Below, piece after piece: positions 24,705 to 36,758 of a stretch of DNA of 64,000 bases. Both the position numbers and the translations under genes were made by a program. Position 1 is the first letter of the stretch. Every line of letters starts with the position of its first letter. Origin of the DNA: Catonia carolina (lineage: Eukaryota; Arthropoda; Insecta; Hemiptera; Achilidae); the NCBI GenBank assembly GCA_035578175.1, contig JAQMRL010000001.1, positions 57,063,553-57,127,552 of the forward strand. Reading direction: 5' to 3'. The notes beneath the pieces were generated by a model, which made no database searches, was not told the origin of the DNA, and saw only the letters and a list, made by a program, of their open reading frames with translations.

Positions 24705-25440
24705 TCATAAACTTACTAACTTTCTTATTAAAGAATTCATCAAGCTCGTTAGTACGTTGCTGGAGTAACATGTTTTTTCATATTGCGGTTTATTAAGCTT
24801 GGATAATTCAGCCTTAGCATTGTTACAAGGGCTTGAGTGTAATTTGTGTATTCCGAAGATAACTTTTAATGTTAGATGATCGTTTTGTTCCTTCAATAAC
24901 GTACTTTATTTGATCATAACTTAAACATATGGATTTTCATCGCCAGATATAGGTATAAGTTTTTACAGGTTCCAATAATTGCTGTATTTTTCTTAATTAG
25001 GCTAATGTTTTCTAGACTTATCATCTTTTGATATTTTGCACGAATTTTACGTTTCGGCGTACTAGTTTTGGTCGAACAAGTTGTAGAATTACTCAGAATG
25101 ATTGAACCCTCGTAGTCAACAATGAAATTGGTTGCAGACAACGGCCATTTCTGGGTCTTAGGCGCTACTCCTGATGCCGACATAGCCAACTCAGATGTTA
25201 AATCCGTTCTCTGATCTTTGTTTGTTCGTATATCTGTTCCATCATGTTTTGGAAAACTTCCATAATAAAAACTTTGTTAACCGTTGGGGCAGAAGTATTG
25301 TTACCATTGATTTGAATTACATTAATCCTGAAATATTTTGGTTTTGCAGTTTTTAGTAAAATGACCCTTTTGCTTGCACAAAAAACTAGGTACATCGTCA
25401 TGTGATAAAAACACTCAGAACGTGGAATCGTCATAATTAG
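24705..25440 (-). pseudogene. Non-LTR retrotransposon ORF1 fossil
   Basis: On the minus strand one frame near 25400-25330 gives a degenerate CCHC knuckle (FLCKQKGHFTKNCK, with the first Cys changed to Ser). This is followed by a Ser/Thr-rich linker with KTSTPKRKI, then a segment beginning SYDQIKYVIEGTK. In LINE ORF1 (Gag-like) proteins a knuckle followed by a linker and a helical 'FLE/IEGTK...' tail is usual. Three overlapping frames have to be used, so it is decayed. An alternative is a broken host zinc-knuckle gene. Confidence 0.4.
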
Positions 25441-25810
25441 TTTATAACGCGATGAAATTTTATTTATATCGTTTTGGGCACGTAAAATTGCTTCTTAAAT
25501 CTTAATATATCCACGTACCCTGGTCAAAAAATTCCAGCTCGTAGAAATATAATAGCTGAAGCACAACGAATATTTAATAAATGTATTTATTTTCTAGGAC
25601 CAAATGGATGTATTAAAGGGTAAAAATTAAATAATATGACACGCGTGAATTTTGTTAACAGAGGTTATTGTATTTAATTTTTTTATTTTAATAACTTAAT
25701 GTTGTAATATTAAGTGCACATTCATTAGTCACCACAGTGGGTTGTTGAACTGTATGTTTGTGAAATAGTTTGTTTATTATGTTTTACATCCGGCTAGATA
25801 GTACTTCTGC

Positions 25811-25934
25811 TAATGCTGATGATGAAATGTAACAAATCACATTACTGATTAAAAATCCCAGAACCGATCGAAGATCGAACCAAGGATTACTGGCATAGAA
25901 GCCAGTTGCGCTAACCAGTATATTAACAGATAGG
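25811..25934 (-). repeat. tRNA-derived SINE, first unit of a head-to-tail pair
   Basis: Minus-strand head with TGGTTAGCGCAACTGGCTTC and a B box TTGGTTCGATCTTCG, then GTTCTGGGATTTTTAATCA, matching the family at 5225-5352. Confidence 0.62.
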
Positions 25935-26040
25935 CTATAAATGAAACTATGTGAAAAATCTCCAGAATTCAGTCAGGAATTGAACCCGTTACCTTCCCTT
26001 ATTGCAGTTCAGTCTAGCACTATACCATTAGTAATGTACG
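25935..26040 (-). repeat. tRNA-derived SINE, second unit of a head-to-tail pair
   Basis: Minus-strand head with ATGGTATAGTGCTAGACTG, a B box ACGGGTTCAATTCCTG and the same body motif ATTCTGGAGATTTTTCAC. It abuts the first unit in the same orientation. Confidence 0.6.
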
Positions 26041-26044
26041 TGCC

Positions 26045-27125
26045 CACATAGTTATCATACTCGCATATAATCATAATGCAGTTCACCCTCGCCAGTTCAT
26101 TCCATAAATATATATCAAAATCTTTACAAGTTTACTTAGGGAGAAGTTCATAAAATTAAAATGTTTGCGAATGTAACTTCCTTATATGAAATCATTAAAT
26201 AATTTACCTAACTTGGAAGAAAATTTCTATTACTTCATGACAATTGAGTTGTTAATTTCGTGATCTAATATAACTGAAAGATAAAGTCGCTGATATACGT
26301 ATTTTGTACGCTGTTGGTTATAGCTTTCAAACTTCACCACCAAAAAACTTCAAACATCTTACAATCTAATATTTTTTATGCAATCGCTGAAATTTGTGAA
26401 GACTCATTTTTAGATCATTTACTTTTTCTTATTTGCATTAATCGAAAGGTTAATGTAAAATTAATTTTCACTTGTGTCCAGTCTTCATGATATTTGATTT
26501 GTATAATAACACTAAAATTTATAATTATTCCAGTTGTAAAATAAAACTAATAATTTCAAATTATACTAGAATATTGAACAAAAATTATTTTTAGTTATTC
26601 AGTCACAAAATTATTGTTATTTATAAAAGAGTAGAGAGATCAGTATAAACCTTGTTTTGCAATAATAATGGTTAAACATTATTTAATGTAGTAAGTCTCA
26701 CATTACGAGAGTTTATAAAGTAATGTAACAATACCTCGAATAAACATTTTATAGGTTGATAAAATAACGCTAAGTATGCAATAAACGACTTACTTGATAA
26801 TTTTATGCGTAGCCTAACAATATTTTAAACGAAATATTATAACTTCATTTTTGTAATACAATAAAAATTCTAATGTCCAGAATTCATTATAGCACACTTC
26901 TATTTTAACATATTTTTACTTGTTTATGTTTCAAGTAACAAAAACTATAAATATGTTGAATAAAAACACAAGGAAGCTGATCGTCATTGTGGCGCTTCAT
27001 ACTAACAACAGTTGCAGGAAAGTGCGTGTCGTTAAATTTGTGAGTATATAAAGTTTTAACCTCAAAGTAATGTAAGAATTGTGTTCAAGAATAATATATT
27101 TTTAGTTCAACCCTGAAATAATTAT
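26045..27125. other. No recognisable feature
   Basis: Very AT-rich, with no supported open frame or repeat. Confidence 0.45.
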
Positions 27126-27129
27126 CTAT

Positions 27130-27350
27130 TTATTTTCTATTTAATTTCTGTGTGGAACATCAGGTACGTGTGATGTATAATTATGTTTTTGATGAAGTCA
27201 TTTTTGAGTTTGTCTGTTATTCTGTGGAATCATTTAACGTATTTTTTAAAAATATTAATATCATAAGGAATTTGAAGGTTGTAGTGTCATTTCGTGCCTA
27301 CGAAGGGAAGTTAGTAATAGCCCAAAGTATTTGTACACTTGTGTAAAAAG
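27130..27350 (+). repeat. Dispersed repeat, copy related to 53120-53340
   Basis: It shares TGTGGAACATCAGGTACGTG (versus TGCGGAATTTCAGGTAGGTG) and then several blocks in the same order, ending near CCAAAGTATTTGTACAC (versus TTCAAAGTACTTAAGAA). The 64-residue frame here is not kept in the other copy, so it is unlikely to be a gene. Confidence 0.4.
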
Positions 27351-27844
27351 TGTAAAAATAAATTTGGTTATGACAAAAATATTGATTTTATGTAATATAT
27401 TTTTATTAATTTACGTAAATACTTTTTTAACAAGGGTTTTCAGTAGCGCAGTAAATAAATTAATAAATAAACTTACTTTAAATTCACTTGCAAAATAATA
27501 CACTTTCTATTATGACAAGTCAAAATACATTTGAGCAGTTTATGAGAACGTTAAAATTTCACAGAACGCTAATAAGATACTGATCAGGCAATCTTTAGGT
27601 GCAACCATGGAAAGCAGTAAGAAAATCTTGACTACAATAGCTAAACATTCCACTAAAACTAACTGATTGCAATATATCTTAATGATTTTCGGTGCTTATG
27701 TTGACACGTCAACTAATTAATAATTTCATAAAACAATTTGTACTTTCACTAACAAAAAAAAACAGGTGATTGTATGAAACTTTATAACGTACAATATTTA
27801 TATATTATACATTAGCTATTAAACAATTCATTAGAAAATATAAA

Positions 27845-28195
27845 CCCACCGGGTTGGTCTAGTGGTAAGTCGTTCCCACGAATCAGTTACGAAGTTTCCA
27901 CGAAAATCCACGAAGTTTCCGTGATTTAGATCCTTGTAAAGGTAGTTACCACGGTAAATAGAAGTAAATAGGTTAATAGTTATCGTGGTGTTATTTTATA
28001 CGAATTTGAATACGAGACAGTGGTTATCAGTGTACTTTGATGATTGGGGTCTAATTAACCATACTTTTTTAGGATTGGTCGGCCTGAGTGAGTACAAAAT
28101 TACATCTCATTTACATGTCATGCATATTATCCTTATATCATTGAGTCTTAGGCTTGCTTTTTTACTCAATTGAACAGATTGAAAGGTGCACATAT
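27845..28195 (+). repeat. Insect tRNA-headed SINE, near full length
   Basis: The head CCCACCGGGTTGGTCTAGTGG carries an A-box-like sequence. The B-box region is degenerate (TTTAGATCCTTGTAAAGG). The body is shared with 11113-11326. Three variations on CCACGAA-TT in the head region suggest a local expansion. It ends at about 28195 without a clear A-tail. Confidence 0.75.
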
Positions 28196-28199
28196 TTGG

Positions 28200-29440
28200 A
28201 ATTAAATAATTTAAAAAAATGTAAACATATATTCAAATATAATTAACTGTAGTGAGTGAAATTATTTGAAATCTATAGTGGTCTAAGTACATTGTAGGAT
28301 TGTTTTGAAATCCTCAGCGTAGTTCAGTAATAATTTTGTAGTCTGAGTGTAGTGAACGTTGATCCGATTGAAACGGGGGCATGAATACCTGCTCGGAGAA
28401 GCGGAAGAACAGACTATGTAATTATGTGTCCTGAATCGTTATCAATTGTTTGTAATAATAGTTGCTCAATTTAGAGCTGATAGCTCTAAATTTCTGATAG
28501 CTCGTATCTGTTCAATGATGAGTGATAAGTGGAACAACAGCATGCCATTATTCTCCTGTATTTTGTAGCCTCAAAACGATGAGTACATTTATCCAATACA
28601 AAATTTTAAGATTAAATTTTCTCATGAATGGCTCGAACAATTTTGATTAAGTTTTTTTATAATAATTTATTTTCTTTGTTATATGAATGATATATTTGTG
28701 AATGCTCTTCGTGCATTCTCCAGTTTTCAAATTAACTTTTCAGATTACTGCTTATATATGTACTTTATTAAGTAAAGTGTTTGGACTATAATTACAAAAA
28801 GTAAAATATAATCTATCCATAAATTCGTATGTTTAATGTTCATAAAATTAGAATAACTTTTAAACAATTTGGTTTAAAATTAAAAATTACTTTACAATAT
28901 GTAATATTTCAAAAGAGCTCAACCAAGAATGAGAAAATTTAAGTAAATAAATTTATGAGTCTAGATTTCCAGAGAAAAGGAACTACAAATCGCAAAAATG
29001 GACGGAAGAAAATAATATACAATACAGTAAAATAATAAAGTCTAAAGTATTTAAGCGTCATATATAAAGGTCAATCAGCTAAAATTATATCATTTAAGCG
29101 CATTACATTTTTGTATTTAAAACTTTTCAGACAATTTTGTTTAAAAAACATATTGAAGTCGGTTCACTCATTTTAGAGTCAAAATTTTCAATAGAAAATT
29201 CAAACTAATTCTAATTTAAAAAAAACAGTACTTATTTATCATAAACGCACTGTTCAGATTAAATTTTGAATTTTGTGTAGTTGACTTCTTCAAAACGACT
29301 AATTGGCATGTCAAGTAGAATCAGGAATGGTGCCGAATACTATTTAAAAGGAGTCTTATTTCATATATTCTTATTAGTCTTTATTTCATATATGTCAATA
29401 TTTTCTGTCTTAATACTTAAAATAAAAAATCTTATTAAAT
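28200..29440. other. No recognisable feature
   Basis: AT-rich; nothing supported. Confidence 0.45.
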
Positions 29441-29441
29441 A

Positions 29442-30381
29442 CGAGGTGTGGCTATTAAATAACGAGATTGACATTGTAAAACATTTTAATTTTATTTTAT
29501 ACATAATCACTTATTGTCACCTTCAATATACACTCCTTCTCTATCCCTGCAACGCTCCATACGAGTTTTTGATGGTTGGAAACAGTGCTGGAAGTGATCT
29601 TCTGTTAGCTCCTTCAGGACAGTGCAGCTTTCTCTTTTACAGCTTCCACGGACTCAAATCTTGTCCCTTTTAATGCAGATTTTACCTGAGGGAACAGGTT
29701 GATAATAACATGTGATGAAACGAGGTTTTTTACTTATGATTCGGAAACGAAGCGCCGATCCATGCACTGGAAGAGCCGAACTTCGCCGAGAGCCAAAAAA
29801 GCTCGAATGAGCAAATGAAAATTTAAAGCAATTATGATTTTTTTATTTATATCCATGGGATTGTGTACCTTCACTGAGTTCCTGAAGGTCAAACAATTAA
29901 TCAATATTACTACCTTGAAGGACTTTCTAAACTACGTCAAAGCGTAAGGAAAAAACGCCCCGAAATGTGGAAGGACAAATCGTGACCAAGACAATCAACC
30001 AAATCAACCAAGACAATGCGCCAGCTCATTCCGCGTTATCTGTCAAGAGGTTCCTAGCCAAGTACAGCATCTCAGTGTTAGAACATCTACCTTATTCACC
30101 AGATCTTGCACCATGTGGTTCTATCTGTTCCCTAAGGTGAAATCTGCATTGAAATGGACAAGATTTGAGTCTGTGGAAGCTGTAAAAGAGAAAGCCGCAC
30201 GTGTCCTGAAGGAGCTGACAGAAGATCACTTCCAGCACTGTTTCCTACAACGGAAAATTCGCATTGAGCGTTGAAGAGATAGAGAAGGAGTGTATATTGA
30301 AGGTTACAATAAGTGTTTATGTATAAAATAAAAATAAAATATTTTAAAACGTCAGTCTTGTTATTTAATAGCCACATCTCA
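29442..30381 (+). mobile_element. Mariner element with a duplicated, inverted 3' end
   Basis: TA at 29440-29441 and 30382-30383 bound the element. The termini read CGAGGTGTGGCTATTAAATA and, on the opposite strand, TGAGATGTGGCTATTAAATA. The similarity continues for about 250 bp: 29442-29688 is an inverted copy of 30124-30381, including the end of the transposase gene. The true 5' part of mariner (5' TIR, N-terminal DNA-binding domain) is absent. The middle third, in plus orientation, holds transposase remnants. The result is a large hairpin-forming element. Confidence 0.83.
29715..30270 (+). pseudogene. Mariner transposase fossil
   Basis: In plus orientation, pieces of an irritans-type mariner transposase appear in order: a YDSETKRRSMHWKSRTSPR block, the region of the second catalytic Asp segment with KFKAIMIFLF, then LRQSVRKKRPEMWKDKS, then DNAPAHSALSVKRFLAKY (second catalytic Asp) and YSPDLAPC (which precedes the third Asp). 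The protein end is near KIRIERC. Frame changes occur around 29985 and 30115, and the region N-terminal to about residue 180 is missing. No functional protein can result. Residue numbering is estimated from the usual 345-residue length. Confidence 0.82.
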
Positions 30382-30389
30382 TATAAGCA

Positions 30390-33300
30390 TAACATATAAG
30401 TTCTAATCCGAAAATACTTTTTAGGAACCTACATACTATTACGTAATAATCAGTGTATGGATTAGGTAGAAAATTAATTCTTCGTTTTTTATTTATTTGT
30501 TCATCGACCAATTTTTATAAAATTATGCACTGGGTTTAACGTGACTGATATTGTTTTGCGAGTTAACCTATATTTTAATCAAAATGTTACCTGTTATAAA
30601 TTTTATGTTTTTAAAAGTTAGTCACGTTGCAAAATATTTCAGTTAAATTAAGCGTGGCTACCAAAAATTAACACCAAACTAACTTGTGATTACTTTCTGT
30701 TATTTAAATATGCGAATTACGGATGTGAGTAGTTGATATGCAGTAAAATTGTTTTGGGTGCACCGTTGTGTAAAATATTGATCTTACACCACAACGTTTG
30801 GACTGGGACTGAAACGGATGATACGTTTTATTTTTCGCTGTTTGCTGTTAACATTTGTGTTATAATACATTTTTGTTTTATAAAAACCTAGATTTCTACT
30901 AAATTATTTCACGATGGTTTTAAAACAGTTATGACGTTTCTAACTCAGCCATGTCAAATAGTAATTTATTTACAAATTAAAATTTCCTGAATATGGTTCG
31001 TTTGACATTTGATAAGACCATCACATATATAGGGAATCTGTAGTTTACTAGCATGTCAACAATTATTGTATTCATAGGCTCTAACATTAGGTATGCAAAT
31101 ATCCCTGGGTGAACAACAGTTGCTATTAGTGTTACAATGTTAAAGCTCAGTTAACGAAGTGTATTTCTTTGAGTGTAAAAATAACATTAACTTTGTAGGA
31201 TAGTTATCTCTTTACAATATTTATCAGTGGAAAGTCGTAATTACAGTATTTTATTTTTCTAGGCATCACTGAAAGAACATGTTTGCGGATTTTCAGACCT
31301 GTACCTCTTCGGAAAGCTAAATTAATAGCTGTTGCTTTAGGATTATCATCATTTTCTTACCCCGGAGGAACAATTGATTGAAATATGAACAGTTTTAATT
31401 TTTAACCCATAAGGAAGAAATGAATCAAATTTCAGGTTTCTGTACAATCAAGAAGTTAGATAATGAGTGATAATTGAGTGAGTGAGAGAGTTAGTCACTG
31501 AATCGATGAAAAATTTCGTACAGAGGTAATCAAATATGAAGTATTTTCACGTAAACATAGCTTATATTTTGTATTGTTATATTAAGTAGTATATTATATA
31601 CTTTGCTGTTTCTACTAACTAGGAAAATTAAGATTAGTTATTTTGTAAATGTAATATAATTGCAAAGGTCTTTCAGCCGGTATTATGACAACATGAAGCT
31701 TGTAGATCTGACTATAAATTTAGATGGACCTGCGTCTTGAAATATGATTCTAACAACGTTTCTACCCCACTCTTGATATCGGTAGGATAAAATTAAAGTT
31801 AACTGAAAATATATCTTGATGCTTAGGCCTTATAATAATAACCTAATCCACAGAAGTTTTATCAGGAAGACTTTATCAAGTAACTAACGTTTAAAAAGTT
31901 AAATATTTCGTTTTTCATCTATTTTCCATTTTGAGAAGTGGATCACTGGCATTTAACAAAAGCAGAAACGTTCAGTAATTCTACGATACAAAACTTATAC
32001 CCTCGTAAAATTTGATTTTTCCAAAATATTGAATTTTAAAGTCTAAAATTTAAATTACTGACTTCATTAAACTATAAATTACTAATGTTTAATTTTTCTA
32101 ACACAGAGCTAAGAACTCACGACATAATTATATAATGATTTTGTACAATGCCATTTAATACAAGCACCAGACTTACATTACATTAACAGGAAAGTCAAGA
32201 TATAAATTTATAGATAATTTATAAATAACTCATAAAACGTACAATAAAACGTTTTGTTTACAAGAAACACTTTATTACTTCAAAAAGGATCTTTTGAAAA
32301 CGTACAAAATAAAACTGTATGTTTTATGCACTAAAATACTGACTTTTTGTATTCATTTGTGCAAAATGTGATAAATGTTACATTACTGCAGTTTGAATAG
32401 AACAATAGTGTTATACAGGCGCGAGAAGAGTAGTATGTTTTTTCAATCATGAAATATTGAAAATATTTCAATATTTCAAGAACGATTCACAGGTTGGCAC
32501 AAAAGTAACTAGACAATGTAAGGGGTAGATAGATTGTAGTAGCAAACACCAACTTGCTAATAGATCCTTAATTTTGCAAAATTATTGTTTTGACCTATAG
32601 GCTATTATTACTGTAATTTTTAAATGACTGTGTACTGAATGCGAGTAGGATACTTCATAATTTAAGGGAATTCTTTTATGAAATAAAACCAAATTTTTAC
32701 GTTAAAATTACATGTGTTACGTCACTTTTATTTCAGCTCCTATATACTGTAACCGACATCGGCTAGGCTATGGTGTTATGTCTACGCGGCTTTTGTGTGT
32801 GCGTGACCTTTACTAGCACGGCCAGTCTTGTATTCTAGATTAGAGTGAAATTTTTATCGTTTTCTATTTTTTTGCTAAGTTCTTTACCATTCGAGAACGT
32901 GCTAAGGTCAGTTAATTTAAGTAGCGCAATTGACTTTATTAGTTACTCAGTGTCTATAAACAATTGTGAAGTGAAATTTTTAAAAACCGGTTTGCGCATA
33001 ACGTACTGAAGCAGTTTATTTTTGATGAGAAATTAGCATAAAATTATGATCATTTTGTAAATAGGAATTAATTATGTACTTTATTATAAATGACCATATG
33101 TCGTTCCTGTAAAATTTTTGTTTGAATTAAGTTTTAAAAAAATTGTTATAAATTTAGTGTTCTAAATGCTGCACTAAATGCAACACTTATCTATTCATGT
33201 CGCAGTTCTGTCACTGGACTGTGTCTTCACTCACGCTTATTTATCATGTTATTTTTTTTTCAAAATTTTGGGTTATCACATTCACTGATTGTTTTCAACA

Positions 33301-34240
33301 GATTGTAAATTTCCTAAATAGAAAATTTAGTTAGGAATTAAGTTATGTAGTGTAGTGTCATTTTCTAGTTATTATGGCTGCATGTAAGTAAATTAATATT
33401 TTTAAAAAAATTAATTTATTTATACTACCTAAGACAAATAACAAATTTTATTTTATTTATTTATTTTATTAAATGTGTAAAAAAATATTAATTAAAAGTT
33501 TAAAAGGTTTTATTACTTATCCAGATCCAGGACGAACTCGGAATAAATATAAGCATTTCAAGAAATTGTGGTAGCACTACAGTTGTAATTTGTGAGAAAA
33601 ATCCGATGTTAATTTGGTGCGATATTTTATCAGTAATAATATCAGGTAACTTTAGAATCTATAAAGACATCCGATTCTTAGCAAACATAGGATTGAAGGA
33701 TGAAGTAACATAAATTTACTTCTAAGAATCCCTTCAACCAAACAAAAATATAGTACTCTTAACGTTGTCAGTGATTTTAAATTAACATATTGAAATTATC
33801 GGATTTCGTCTGGGACGATTTTAATACATGTTCATACACTCAGACACCTCCAAACAGTGACAATATGGCAACTGAACTTTTTGAATGTAAATGATAAGTT
33901 ACTTCTAAATCGCCCTGTGTATCTTTGAAATATACTTTTACTCTTCTAAACTTGAATGTAAATCAATACTGTTCGTTATTATTATTTCCTGAACTGTAAC
34001 TCTGCATCATATTATCGGATTTAATGGTTATTGTGCAAAGTTTCATATCTCTAAATCCAAAGAAAGTGCCAAAATAATAATTAATGTAATGATATTCTGT
34101 CTAAACAGTAATCTCTTGAATAAGTAAACAATTTACTAACCCGGTTTCCAAAAGGAGTAGCAAATTCAATCCGGTTAAATTACACGTTAATCGAAATACT
34201 TTGATTACATTTTATAAATATACTGTACTATGTAATGTCA
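30390..34240. other. No recognised gene
   Basis: AT-rich, with many stops in every frame. No repeat with a partner in this window was found. Confidence 0.4.
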
Positions 34241-34244
34241 CCGA

Positions 34245-34795
34245 CCGGGGCTGACGACACGTGGCGAAACCTTGTTTGTAAAATTGGCGGCCCTGAAAAG
34301 GGCCGTTGTTGGCGGTCGGAAGCGGCGAGCCGGCGTAATGGAAGCGGAGCCCAAAGAGTGACGGCTCGGCTACCGGGTTCAGGCCTAGCCTTCCCTCAGC
34401 GGCAGTTGGGTCCCCACTGCAGCGTAGCAGTGGTGGCCCCCAGAGCCCCGCAGTGTCGGGTCGGCGTAGGCCGTCTGCCGATAGCGCGGCCGAGACGGCT
34501 CTCTCCGGGCCATCGAAGGCTGACCGGTGCGGGAATGTAGCGTCCGCCACCGGTAGCGTAGATCAGGGATGGTGCGTCCGGTCTCGGCTGGGCTCGTCTT
34601 TTTCTGGCTGAAGCTCTTCTTTCTTAGTTCTTCTCCGCTTGCGAGTTGAGTGAAGAGTGCCTCTCGCGGGCGAGGGCCCTCTCTAAAATACCTCTCCGGC
34701 GAGTCTTCTAGTGGTGGGGAGGCATTATAGGCTCTGTGCGTCAGGCAGGTAGTGAGACTGTGTGTAGACGCTAATATTGGATGGGTAGGCGGCGA
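34245..34795 (-). repeat. GC-rich dispersed repeat, copy B, ending in a histone-type stem-loop
   Basis: A GC-rich island in AT-rich surroundings, homologous to 6405-6925 in opposite orientation. On the minus strand it runs from CTGTCGCCGCCTACCC near 34795, through a purine-rich GAGAAGAACTAAGAAAGAAG, to GCTCCGCTTCCATTACGCC, and ends with a stem-loop. A 112-codon minus frame and a 101-codon plus frame exist, but copy A does not keep them over their length. I therefore treat the unit as non-coding. Its sharp GC contrast and discrete 3' signal suggest a transcription unit or mobile element. Confidence 0.72.
34289..34304 (-). terminator. Histone-mRNA-type 3' stem-loop
   Basis: On the minus strand the 16 bases GGCCCTTTTCAGGGCC form a 6-bp stem with a TTTC loop and fit the metazoan histone consensus GGYYYUUHUHARRRCC at every position. 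The flanks CAACAAC and GCCAATTTT also resemble those of histone genes (A/C-rich on both sides). No histone coding sequence lies upstream. Confidence 0.72.
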
Positions 34796-35049
34796 CAGTA
34801 AATATAGTAAGCCTACCTGCAGCTCTTACTTTAAGCACTAGTATTAAGGAAAACAAAACATTAAAAATTTTATTCACAGAAGTTGATGTTAAACAAACGT
34901 TATGACGTCTTTAGGGCTAAATTAATTATTTATTTATTTCTAAAAGCGTCATAAAATTTGTAATTATTATTATTTACATTCGTAATTATTAGCCTATCTG
35001 TAACATTTGTAATAATGTAATTATTACATGTTTCAATAATAAAGTTTTG

Positions 35050-35150
35050 TTGAGCAACTGCGGAACAGTGGCAGCGCGCTAGACTTCAAAGCGAAAATTA
35101 CCAAGTTTGATTCTTGATTAGGAATAGTATTTTCTAGTAATTTAATGACT
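35050..35150 (+). repeat. tRNA-derived SINE fragment
   Basis: CAGTGGCAGCGCGCTAGACT followed by TCAAAGCG and a B-box-like AGTTTGATTCTTG. It resembles the head at 45630-45710, which has CAGTGGTTGGCG and GCAAAGCGG in the same places. Confidence 0.5.
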
Positions 35151-36393
35151 GAACTGTTGGTGTGACTAACAAAATAAAAATATTATATTTTGTTGAATAT
35201 AAAAATTTATTTCATTTGTATTTTCGTTAAGCGCAAAAAATTTTATTATATCTCCATTATATAATTTTTTTCAAAAGTCATCTCGAAGGTGTATTTTTCC
35301 ATATTTATTATAAATATGCAAAAATTCTTTGGATCTTATTCCGTTATTTCTCATTTTTATTTTATTTTTCATTTGTTTATTAATTATTATAGTATCGATT
35401 GAAAAAATTAGTCATTCTGTGTGTTGAATTGCTGGAGGATTTGTAGCAATTATTTTAATTTTAAAATAACATTATTTTTAATATAATATTTTAGACTGTT
35501 AGAATAGAAAAATATTACGTTTGTATAAATTAGAGTTGACAAAATTTTGTAATTTGTTTGTTTTCAGTTTACTCAAAAGGGCTAATATTAATATTACCTA
35601 TTTTTGAAACTTAATATATTTTTACATGTTACTTAATTCATTTTTAAAGATTTTTTATGTTACTTCCAAGTTTAATAAATTTTAATAAACTCTCTGTATA
35701 ACAATATAGATATTAATCTAATGAGAGTGTGTTCTTCAATCTCATTTAACAATAATTTTAAGTAAATTGGTGTTTTATGATTTTTATGAGTCATTAAATG
35801 AGGTCATTTTGTAGATTAATTTCATGAAAAATTATTACCTACATTCTTATCACAAGAAAGTGATTTACTGCATCCAAGTTTTATATGAAACATTAAAAGG
35901 TAAATGGCTATTAAATGAATGGATCAATGTTATAATAATTGCAACGATAAAATAACACTTGTAGTTCTACAAGATTAAGCATTTAGCGTTCAGTTTTATG
36001 AAAATGGCAAATAAGTCGTGAAATATTGTTTATATTTATAACAATAAAATCAGACTATTATTATTAAATGGCTTTTGAACACGTTTTGTAACAGTTTATA
36101 AAGTTATCTAATGTTTAATAATGGATATTTATTTTTGTGTAAAATGATGCTCTCCTGCAAAACAAATTGCTTTTTCAAAGGCTAGATAAGTTAGGGGTTG
36201 AAGAAAAACTAACTCGTAGAGATAAACAGGGCAAAAGAAGACGTTATAATACGAGATAAATTCTTCTTGGTGGAATGAAATACTTCACAGGATTGACCTG
36301 ACCTATTTATCTAAATTTTTATACTTCCTGCACATGAACATCATGTTTTTGCTAACATTTGTTAGCAAATGTAAAAAATATTTCTGAATGCTA

Positions 36394-36395
<2 letters not shown>

Positions 36396-36429
<34 letters not shown>

Positions 36430-36758
36430 GTAAGAATTATTTACAAACAGTTTAACAAAAACTTTCAGTAAATGTGTTGATGATGAATAAAACTTGAAGA
36501 CGACAGCACTCAGCAGCGTTGCTTCCATGTCATCGTTTGGTTATAGTTGATGAAGGGTTACTTCTTGGTCTTGGTGACGTACAATTTTTTTTTTCTTTTT
36601 ATACGGATGAAGTGAATGAAGGTGGAAAAGGAGCGAAAAATTATAATAATAATAATAATAATATATTAATTAATATATATTAATTAATTAATTAATTAAT
36701 TAATAAATATTAATTAATATTAATATTAATTAATTAATTAATATATTATAATAATAAT
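36396..36758 (-). mobile_element. Retroposed sequence with A30 tail and 9-bp target duplication
   Basis: AATGCTAAG flanks the insert exactly (36387-36395 and 36759-36767). At the left inner edge is an uninterrupted run of 30 T (36396-36425), that is, a poly(A) tail on the minus strand. The body (36426-36640) is not obviously one of the other repeats here. On the minus strand it contains a short open end KKKKKLYVTKTKK followed by a stop and a 3'UTR-like stretch, so a processed pseudogene or a new SINE are both possible. The 5' part is an AT palindrome (36640-36758). The perfect tail and duplication suggest a recent LINE-mediated event. Confidence 0.75.
36640..36758. repeat. AT-only palindrome of TAA and TTAA units
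   Basis: (TAA)n, then ATTAATTAATATAT, then (ATTA)n, and the mirror image back to (ATAATA)n. Nearly the whole 119 bp is A/T and close to self-complementary, so it could extrude a cruciform. Confidence 0.8.

Noticed and set aside
29281..29673. 130-codon plus frame and its minus twin at 30132-30395
   Set aside because: Both are antisense readings of the same mariner 3' end, present twice because of the inverted duplication.
34212..34550. 112-codon minus and 101-codon plus frames in the GC-rich repeat
   Set aside because: The other copy (6405-6925) does not keep either frame, and high GC alone lengthens chance frames.
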